DNA from: CBDDIP01 sp965279405
GTDB taxonomy: Bacteria; Actinomycetota; Acidimicrobiia; Acidimicrobiales; Ilumatobacteraceae
Direction of reading: 5' to 3'
DNA: 64,000 nt
Assembly (NCBI GenBank): GCA_965279405.1
Contig: OZ257157.1
Span: 2,418,001 to 2,482,000, forward strand
Positions 58,556-64,000 of this stretch are shown here, piece by piece. Under the pieces are notes generated by a model. That model was not told the DNA's origin and did no database searches. It was given only the letters and a program-made list of their open reading frames with translations. The position numbers were made by a program, and so were the translations under genes. Numbering within the stretch: the first letter of the stretch is position 1; every line of letters begins with the position of its first letter.

Positions 58556-59836
58556 ATGTTGCTCCAACGCTCTCGCACGTTCCGCCGGCTGTGGCTCGGC
58601 CAATCCGTCTCCGTCATCGGCGACGGCATGCAGCGCATCGCCCTGCTGTGGTGGGCGAAGCACCACGGTGGCAACGCGCTGCTCGTCGCCGTCGCACTGT
58701 CGACGATCATCCCGGTGGTGGTCGCCTCGCCGATGGGTGGGTGGCTGGCCGATCATCGCGACCGACGGCTGCTCATGCTCGGTGCCGACCTCGCCCGGTT
58801 GGGCACCACGTCGGTGCTGGCGATCCTCCTGCTCGGCGGGCAGCCGTCCGCGGTGGTCGTGTGCGCAATGGTCGCCCTGGCCGGGATCGCCACCGCGGTC
58901 TTCGATCCGACCTATGCGGCAACCGTGCCGCTGGTCGTCGATGCCGCCGACCTGCCGGCTGCGAACGGGCTGAACATGGCCAACAGCGCGGTCGGTGGCC
59001 TCATCGGGCCACTGCTCGGCGGGGTGCTGATCGCCACGCTCGATCTCGGCTGGGTGATGGTCATCAACGCAACGACGTTCGCGTGGTCGGCGGCCTGCAT
59101 CGCGGCCACGCGACTGCCGCGCAACCGACGAGCAGTGGAGGCCGACGATGCCGCGCCGCGGTCGATGAGCGCCGCGATCGCCACGATCCGGAGCGATCCC
59201 AAGCTGCGTCGGCTCGTCGCGCTGGGGTCGGTGCTGAACATGGTCGTCGCTCCCGTTCCGATGCTCATCGTCGCGCTCGCCGTCGACCGCTTCCGTGCCA
59301 CGCCGACCATGTTCGGAGCGCTCGAGATCATGGTCAGCACCGGCGTCCTCGTCGGTGCGCTGGCAGCACCGAAGCTCGCTCGCGGTCCGCTCGCCACGCC
59401 GATGGTTGCGTTGGGGTTGTGTCTCGCCGCGGCTGGTTCGTTGCCGTTGCTGGGCAGTGCTGCCGTGTTCGTCGTCGCCGGCGTCACGATCGCGGTGGCC
59501 AACACGATCCTGGTGACCGCGATGCAGCTGTCGGTGCCCGAGGAGGTGCGCGGTCAGGTGTTCGGCGTGGTCGGCTCCCTCGGCGAGGGCCTGCGGCCGG
59601 CAGGGTTGGCGCTCGGGGCTCCGATGCTCGCGTTCGCCGGCGTGTCGGGTGCGTTCGCGATCGTCGGTGCCGGCGTGATCCTGGCAACGCTGGCCTGGGG
59701 GCGACCAGCGTTGCTCGCAGGACCCGCGCGGCCGTCGTCAGCGGGCCCGGTCGAACTGGGGGTCGCGGAGCGCTCGAGCGATGGCTTCGCCGCGAGTGTG
59801 CACGCCGAGCTTGGCGTAGACGTTCTTGAGGTGTGA
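58556..59836 (+). CDS. MFS transporter (DHA3/macrolide-efflux type)
   Basis: A protein of 426 residues with about 12 membrane helices. FRRLWLGQSVSVIGDGMQRIALLWWAKHHGGNALLVAVALSTIIPVVVASPMGGWLADHRDRRLLMLGADLAR carries the loop 2-3 motif (GxLADrxdRR). Loop between helices 6 and 7 is at about 190-210 (RNRRAVEADDAAPRSMSAA). Probably a drug or metabolite exporter of the MefA/TetV-like group; substrate not predictable. Divergent from the regulator at 57765. The last 99 bases overlap the convergent response regulator gene. Confidence 0.88.
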   Translation: MLLQRSRTFRRLWLGQSVSVIGDGMQRIALLWWAKHHGGNALLVAVALSTIIPVVVASPMGGWLADHRDRRLLMLGADLARLGTTSVLAILLLGGQPSAVVVCAMVALAGIATAVFDPTYAATVPLVVDAADLPAANGLNMANSAVGGLIGPLLGGVLIATLDLGWVMVINATTFAWSAACIAATRLPRNRRAVEADDAAPRSMSAAIATIRSDPKLRRLVALGSVLNMVVAPVPMLIVALAVDRFRATPTMFGALEIMVSTGVLVGALAAPKLARGPLATPMVALGLCLAAAGSLPLLGSAAVFVVAGVTIAVANTILVTAMQLSVPEEVRGQVFGVVGSLGEGLRPAGLALGAPMLAFAGVSGAFAIVGAGVILATLAWGRPALLAGPARPSSAGPVELGVAERSSDGFAASVHAELGVDVLEV

Positions 59837-60358
59837 CCGCACCGTCTCCACGCCGACGAACAGACCTTCGGCGATCGACGGGTTGGACAGGCCCTGCGTC
59901 AGCAGCGCCAGCACCTCGCTTTCGCGCATCGTCAGCCCGAGGTCGGCGAACGGCCAGCGGTAGCCGTCGGCGGCGTGGTGCGACTGCACCGGCGGTCGCG
60001 ACACGACGACGTCGCCACGCTCGACCGCCCGCAGGCCCTCGACCAGTTGCGCCGCGGACATCCCCTTCCACAGGTAGCCGTGCACGCCCACCTCGAGGCT
60101 GCGGGCGACCAGGTCGTCGGAGAATTCGAAGGTGAACACGGCGACGTGCTCGGCGTTGGACTGGGCGACGAGCGACTTCAGCTCCTCCCACGGCACGCCG
60201 CGCCGACCGTAGGTGTCGTAGAGCGCAACGTCGACTTGGCTGTGCACTTCGACGTTGCCGACTTCCAGCTCGACGACGTCGATCTCCGGGAACGGTTGCA
60301 GCATCGTCTGCAACCCCTTCACCACGACGTCGTAGTCGTTCAACAAGGCAATGCGCAT
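59738..60358 (-). CDS. LuxR-type response regulator with atypical receiver
   Basis: A protein of 206 residues from ATG 60358. The receiver has Asn7-Asp8 (LLNDYD) where two acids are normal, phosphoacceptor Asp48 (VALYDTYG) and Lys in YLWKGMSAA. The LuxR DNA-binding domain is LTMRESEVLALLTQGLSNPSIAEGLFVGVETVRSHLKNVYAKLG. Phosphorylation may be weak or absent, since one acidic pocket residue is lacking. No sensor kinase is adjacent; the cyclase gene upstream lies 117 bases away on the same strand. A palindrome at 60432 may be its operator. It shares 99 bases of coding sequence with the MFS gene. Confidence 0.9.
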   Translation of the reverse strand: MRIALLNDYDVVVKGLQTMLQPFPEIDVVELEVGNVEVHSQVDVALYDTYGRRGVPWEELKSLVAQSNAEHVAVFTFEFSDDLVARSLEVGVHGYLWKGMSAAQLVEGLRAVERGDVVVSRPPVQSHHAADGYRWPFADLGLTMRESEVLALLTQGLSNPSIAEGLFVGVETVRSHLKNVYAKLGVHTRGEAIARALRDPQFDRAR

Positions 60359-60431
60359 CGGATTCCATCCTTCCGGGACTGGTCCGCCGCCAAGCCAAGA
60401 GCCCCAGCCGAGCAGGTGAACAGCTCTTCGT

Positions 60432-60443
60432 ACCCGATCGGGT
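60432..60443. promoter_or_regulatory. 12-bp palindrome ACCCGATCGGGT
   Basis: Perfect palindrome 73 bases upstream of the LuxR-type gene and 33 bases after the cyclase gene stop, in the 117-base spacer. Possible operator or the stem of a short hairpin with no loop. Confidence 0.35.
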
Positions 60444-60475
60444 GTCGGATGAAACCCGTTCCTGAAAGTTGATGG

Positions 60476-62197
60476 TCAAACGTGATCTGACGGGGTCATC
60501 TCGAGGTGCACGGACCCGATCTCGAACAGCGGCACGGGCCGGGTGAGCCCGCGGAAGTCGTGGTCACCGAGGGCGCTGCTGGAGATGCGGTCTTCGACGG
60601 CGGCGTGCACCCGGTGGGTGACGAGGATCTGATCGCCGGCGGCGATGCCGCAGATGCGCGCGGCGAGGTTCACCACGGTGCCGATTGCGGTGTACTCGGT
60701 GCGGCCCTCGAAGCCGATCTCCCCACAGGTGGCGAATCCCACGGCGATGCCGATGCCCAACGTCAGGTCATGACCGCGTCGACGCCACGTCTCGGAGAGC
60801 TCGGCCGTGCGGTCGCGCATGCGGACCGCCAGTTGCACGGCCTCCCAGGCAGGGTCGTCCAGCAGCACGGGGTCGTTGAAGAAGACGAGCATGCCGTCAC
60901 CGGTGAACTGGGCGATGGTGCCCTGGTGCTCGAAGATCATCGGTCCGACCTCGTCGTGGAACTCGCGCAGGACGGCCATCACCTCTTCCGGCTCGGCCGT
61001 CTCGGCAAACGACGTGAAGCCGCGCAGGTCGCAGAAGAGCACGGTGATCTCACGGCGGTGACTGGCAAGGATGCCCTCGGCGCCAGACGCGATGGCCTCG
61101 GCCAGCTGTGGCGACACGAACCGGCGAAGCGTGTTGAGCCGCTCGACTTCGCGCACCTTCTCGTCGACTCGTTCGGCCAGGTGATGGTTGAGGTCGCGCA
61201 GGTCATCGGTGGTCTCGCGCAGCGCATTGAAGAGGCCGGCGTTGGAGATGGCGACCGCCGCCTGGTCGGCGAAGGCCTGCAGGATCCTGCCGTGTCGTTC
61301 CTCGAACGGGTGGACGACGAGGCGGCTCACGGTGAGGCGCCCGAAATCTCCCGCAGCCGTGGTGAGCGGCACGGTGAGCAGGCTCCGAGCAGGGGACAGG
61401 ATCGGACCGTCGAGCTCGGCATGGATGTCGGTGAAGTAGGTGGGCCCGTGGTCCGACGTGAGCACGCGCGGCACCCTGGTGCCGATCATGAACTCGGCTC
61501 GTTCAGAGCTGATCGCGATGAACTCCAGCTCGTCACCCACGATGCGTTGGACGCTGCCGGAGTGGGCCTGGCAGAGCTGAGCCGCCTGCGTCACGATCCC
61601 CTGGAACACGGCCCGCAGATCGCCGGGGTTGGCGCTGATCAGACGCAGGACCTCGCTGGTGGCGGTCTGCAGGTCGAGCGCCTCCCGTAGTTCGGTGAAG
61701 GTCCGTGCGTTCTGGACGGCGACGACCGCATGTGCGGCGAACGTCTCCATGATCGCCGTGTGCCGCGCATCGAACGGTCGGACTTCGGTTCGACTGACGT
61801 TCAGCTGGCCGTAGTGGGCGCCGTCGACGACCAACGGCACGGACAACAGGCTGCGCACCGGTACCGGAACCACACGACCCAAGGTGGTGTCGAGGTCGTC
61901 GAGTGCGAACGGTCGTGAGAAGTCGATCGCGCTGCTCATCGGGAACCGATCGCCGATGTGCGATGCGTTGCCCGGCGCGCTCGTGGAGACCTGCACGAGC
62001 TCGTCGCGGTCCCGCCGGAGGATCGCCCCGTTGTCGGCACCGCACAGTCGCGCCGCCTGACGGGCGATGCCGTCGAACACCGCGTTCAGGTCGCCCGGAT
62101 GCTCGCGGATGAGCTGCAGCACCTGTGCTGTCGCGGCGTGCAGTTCCACCGCTTCTCGCAGCGCCTCAGCGAGTTGTGCTTCTCGATCCGCCGACAC
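60476..62197 (-). CDS. GAF-GAF class III adenylate/guanylate cyclase
   Basis: A protein of 573 residues. Two GAF domains (about 25-165 and 185-325), a coiled-coil (about 325-362) and a class III cyclase domain from 380. Metal ligands are Asp390 (LFCDLRGF) and Asp434 (FTGDGM); Asn510 and Arg514 (TVVNLAARI) are transition-state residues. The position before the GD motif that is Lys in many adenylate cyclases is Gln430 here, so the base specificity is uncertain. GAF domains would sense small molecules or gases. Soluble; no membrane helix. Likely makes cAMP or cGMP that feeds a regulator elsewhere. Confidence 0.92.
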   Translation of the reverse strand: MSADREAQLAEALREAVELHAATAQVLQLIREHPGDLNAVFDGIARQAARLCGADNGAILRRDRDELVQVSTSAPGNASHIGDRFPMSSAIDFSRPFALDDLDTTLGRVVPVPVRSLLSVPLVVDGAHYGQLNVSRTEVRPFDARHTAIMETFAAHAVVAVQNARTFTELREALDLQTATSEVLRLISANPGDLRAVFQGIVTQAAQLCQAHSGSVQRIVGDELEFIAISSERAEFMIGTRVPRVLTSDHGPTYFTDIHAELDGPILSPARSLLTVPLTTAAGDFGRLTVSRLVVHPFEERHGRILQAFADQAAVAISNAGLFNALRETTDDLRDLNHHLAERVDEKVREVERLNTLRRFVSPQLAEAIASGAEGILASHRREITVLFCDLRGFTSFAETAEPEEVMAVLREFHDEVGPMIFEHQGTIAQFTGDGMLVFFNDPVLLDDPAWEAVQLAVRMRDRTAELSETWRRRGHDLTLGIGIAVGFATCGEIGFEGRTEYTAIGTVVNLAARICGIAAGDQILVTHRVHAAVEDRISSSALGDHDFRGLTRPVPLFEIGSVHLEMTPSDHV

Positions 62198-62271
62198 GCA
62201 ACCCCCAGTGCCCCTGCTGTGGGGCGCACACTAGATCGACCGCCGATCGGGATGCCGCAATCGGGTGGTCG

Positions 62272-64000
62272 TCAGAGCGCTTGGCAGGCGCCCGGCGGGA
62301 TGTCATATCGCGAGTTGCTGCTCCAGTCGCCGGCGGCCCACATCGCCAACGGCGGGACGTCGTAGCCATCGAACAGCGCGTCCAGCGTCGTCGTCAGCCA
62401 CAGGGCGACGCGTGCGGCGCCCTGCGGGCACATGTGTGCGCCGTCCGGCTTGCGGTCGGGCACGCCATCACCGTCGAAGTCGATGCGCATCGTCGGTCCC
62501 CAGACGTCGGATTCGTGCAGCAGGAACGTGCCCGACGGATCGAGATCGACGAGGTGCTGGGCGGCAGCAACCAGCGTCGCCAGACCGGGGTCGTCGAGCT
62601 CCGCGGCGACCGGTGGGGGCGTGACGAACACGACGCGGGCGCCCCGCTGGTGCACCTGGGAGTCGAGCCAGCTCAACCACAGCAGTTGCTCGTCGTAGGC
62701 GTACGGCCGGTCCCACAGCGACAGCTGGACGACCACGACGTCGGCCTGCGCGTCGTCGAGACGAGGTGGGTAGAGCTCGGTCGGGTACACGCCCGGCGAC
62801 TCGATGAAGCGCAGCCCGTTGCCGCTGCCGTCGATCACGGGGATGCCGGCGGCGCCGAACGCTGCTTCGACCGCGGGATACGTGTCGGCGGCAACGGAGT
62901 CGCCCAGCCACAGGATGCGGTGGACAGCCGGCCGGGTGACGGTGAGCTCGATGGTGCGCGGGGAGGCGGCGAACGCATCGCGGTTGCGCAGGAACGTCGC
63001 GATGTCGCCGGACGGTGTCGTCGACGCGGTCGCACTGGCGTCGATCGTCACCGGCAACGCGCCGGTGTCCTCTGGCGCAGGCGTCGTCGGCGTCGTCGGC
63101 GTCGTGGTCGATGGGGCGACGGGCGGTTCGACCACGGGCCGGCGACCCGGCGCGGACGATGCGTGGGGGAGCGATCCGTCGGGCGGCGCCGCCGGCGTCG
63201 TCGGACCCAGCGACGCCACGTCGAAGCGGGCGATGTCGGTGCGCGCTGCGGGCAGGGCGATCGCCACGACGGACGCCGCAGTGAGTGCGACCGCGACACC
63301 GATCGCGGCGGGGCGCGTGGTGGCCCACCACCGACGATGGCGGATCGGCTCCTCGAGCACCATCGTCGAGATGGTTGCGATCGCCACGGACAGGGCGATG
63401 CACACGACCTTCAGGGCAACCCCGTGGACGTGCATCCGCTGCGGTGTCAGGAGCACGAAGATCGGCCAGTGCCAGAGGTAGAGGCTGTAGGAGATCCGCC
63501 CGAGGAACCGCAGCGTGGACGACGACGCCCAACGAGCGAGTCGATCGTCGAACGACGTGGTCGCCACGAGCACGACACCGGCCAGGGCGGCGTGCAGGGT
63601 GAACCCGCCATGGAACAGGAACGTCGGGCCGACGGCGTCGACGCCCCACATCGCTGCCAGTCCGATCACCGCGACGGCGGCCGAGCTGCGCGCGACGCGT
63701 TCGTGGCGTTGCGCCCATGCGCGAGTCGGGAGCGCGGCGAAGGCGGCACCGATCAGCAGAGCCTGGGCGCGGGTGTCGGTGCCCATGTAGACGCGGGTCG
63801 TCTCGCCGGCGTGGGTCAGCATCATCAGCGCGCTCGCTGCGGCGAGCGCCACGCACGCGATGCCGATCCGTCGCTCGCTGCGGCGCAGCGCGTACCAGCC
63901 GAACAGCACGGCGACCGGCCAGACGACGTAGAACTGCTCCTCGATCGCCAGGCTCCACAGGTGGTTGAACGGCGATGCGCTGAGGAACGACTGCCAGTAG
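62272..64000 (-). CDS. acyltransferase-3 / SGNH-fold transmembrane protein (5' end cut by window)
   Basis: The frame is open to the right edge: the sequence there reads SPFNHLWSLAIEEQFYVVWPV, a hallmark of OafA/YrhL acyltransferase-3 proteins, whose N terminus is missing. About seven to eight membrane helices are seen before residue 210 of the visible part, then a proline-rich linker (SSAPGRRPVVEPP) and a C-terminal SGNH domain: ILWLGDSVAADTYPAVEAAF (Ser nucleophile), LSLWDRPYAY, VVFVTPP and DGAHMCPQG (Asp/His). These proteins transfer acyl groups across the membrane to cell-surface sugars or peptidoglycan. Visible portion about 576 codons; the gene is followed downstream by the cyclase gene, with 74 bases between. 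Confidence 0.92.
   Translation of the reverse strand, partial: YWQSFLSASPFNHLWSLAIEEQFYVVWPVAVLFGWYALRRSERRIGIACVALAAASALMMLTHAGETTRVYMGTDTRAQALLIGAAFAALPTRAWAQRHERVARSSAAVAVIGLAAMWGVDAVGPTFLFHGGFTLHAALAGVVLVATTSFDDRLARWASSSTLRFLGRISYSLYLWHWPIFVLLTPQRMHVHGVALKVVCIALSVAIATISTMVLEEPIRHRRWWATTRPAAIGVAVALTAASVVAIALPAARTDIARFDVASLGPTTPAAPPDGSLPHASSAPGRRPVVEPPVAPSTTTPTTPTTPAPEDTGALPVTIDASATASTTPSGDIATFLRNRDAFAASPRTIELTVTRPAVHRILWLGDSVAADTYPAVEAAFGAAGIPVIDGSGNGLRFIESPGVYPTELYPPRLDDAQADVVVVQLSLWDRPYAYDEQLLWLSWLDSQVHQRGARVVFVTPPPVAAELDDPGLATLVAAAQHLVDLDPSGTFLLHESDVWGPTMRIDFDGDGVPDRKPDGAHMCPQGAARVALWLTTTLDALFDGYDVPPLAMWAAGDWSSNSRYDIPPGACQAL

Overview
The window is a single stretch of high-GC, gene-dense chromosome. 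The gene set is that of a Gram-positive actinobacterium: sortase plus LPATG-anchored surface proteins, SpoIIE/STAS/SigF-type regulation, IcmF mutase and mycothiol-type thioredoxin folds. The heliorhodopsin, the recurrent 'LDTR ... GQT.AN ... VDV.GY' secreted repeats and the long Thr/Pro linkers point to the class Acidimicrobiia (Ilumatobacter-like); that placement is inference. I see no rRNA, tRNA, CRISPR array, insertion sequence, prophage or replication origin. Long antisense reading frames are abundant and are artefacts of GC content.

Layout. 1-9.1 kb: end of a LysR regulator, then a cell-surface block: a DUF11-type LPATG protein, a small two-helix membrane protein, an XRE-like regulator coupled to a Tat-type sortase carrying three secreted repeats, and a beta-helix LPATG protein. 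9.1-16.8 kb: one 2569-residue secreted protein (LDTR repeats, Thr-rich linker, von Willebrand D-like domain). 16.9-22.6 kb: CoA-transferase, DinB/MDMPI-like protein, STAS protein next to a heliorhodopsin, HxlR regulator divergent from a HtrA-like protease around a 35-bp dyad, and a GH43-like propeller protein. 23-27.8 kb: SNF2 helicase plus a coupled 95-residue protein, and a cyclopropane fatty acid synthase. 27.9-30.8 kb: an ECF sigma operon whose membrane protein and two lipoproteins share one extracytoplasmic domain. 31-36 kb: small proteins, a degenerate GGDEF-EAL protein and a SpoIIE phosphatase.

36-40.4 kb: an operon of two secreted repeat proteins (one LPATG-anchored) and a lipoprotein, followed by a SigF/SigB-like sigma factor. 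This is the best candidate for an undescribed surface system. 40.4-46 kb: esterase lipoprotein coupled to carbonic anhydrase, ECF42-type sigma factor with its DGPF partner, a DsbA-like protein, PilZ protein, BrkB/YihY protein and MsrB. 46.3-50.4 kb: IcmF and 3-hydroxyacyl-CoA dehydrogenase, divergent from a MarR regulator around a perfect palindrome. 51-55.5 kb: a secreted esterase with three LDTR-family repeats, a NarL-type two-component pair and a membrane protein. 55.5-58.5 kb: a Rieske oxygenase, SnoaL-like protein, Rieske ferredoxin and regulator. 58.5-64 kb: MFS exporter, LuxR-type response regulator, GAF-GAF-cyclase and an acyltransferase-3/SGNH protein that runs off the right edge.

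How the parts may work together (inference). The sortase has three LPATG candidates in the window (818-4252, 7028-8785, 36980-39016). Stress-type partner-switching parts (STAS, SpoIIE, SigF-like) are scattered through the region without an adjacent anti-sigma kinase. IcmF and the dehydrogenase form a branched acyl-CoA module likely controlled by the MarR protein. A short GC-rich intergenic repeat occurs at 43.2, 55.5 and 58.5 kb.
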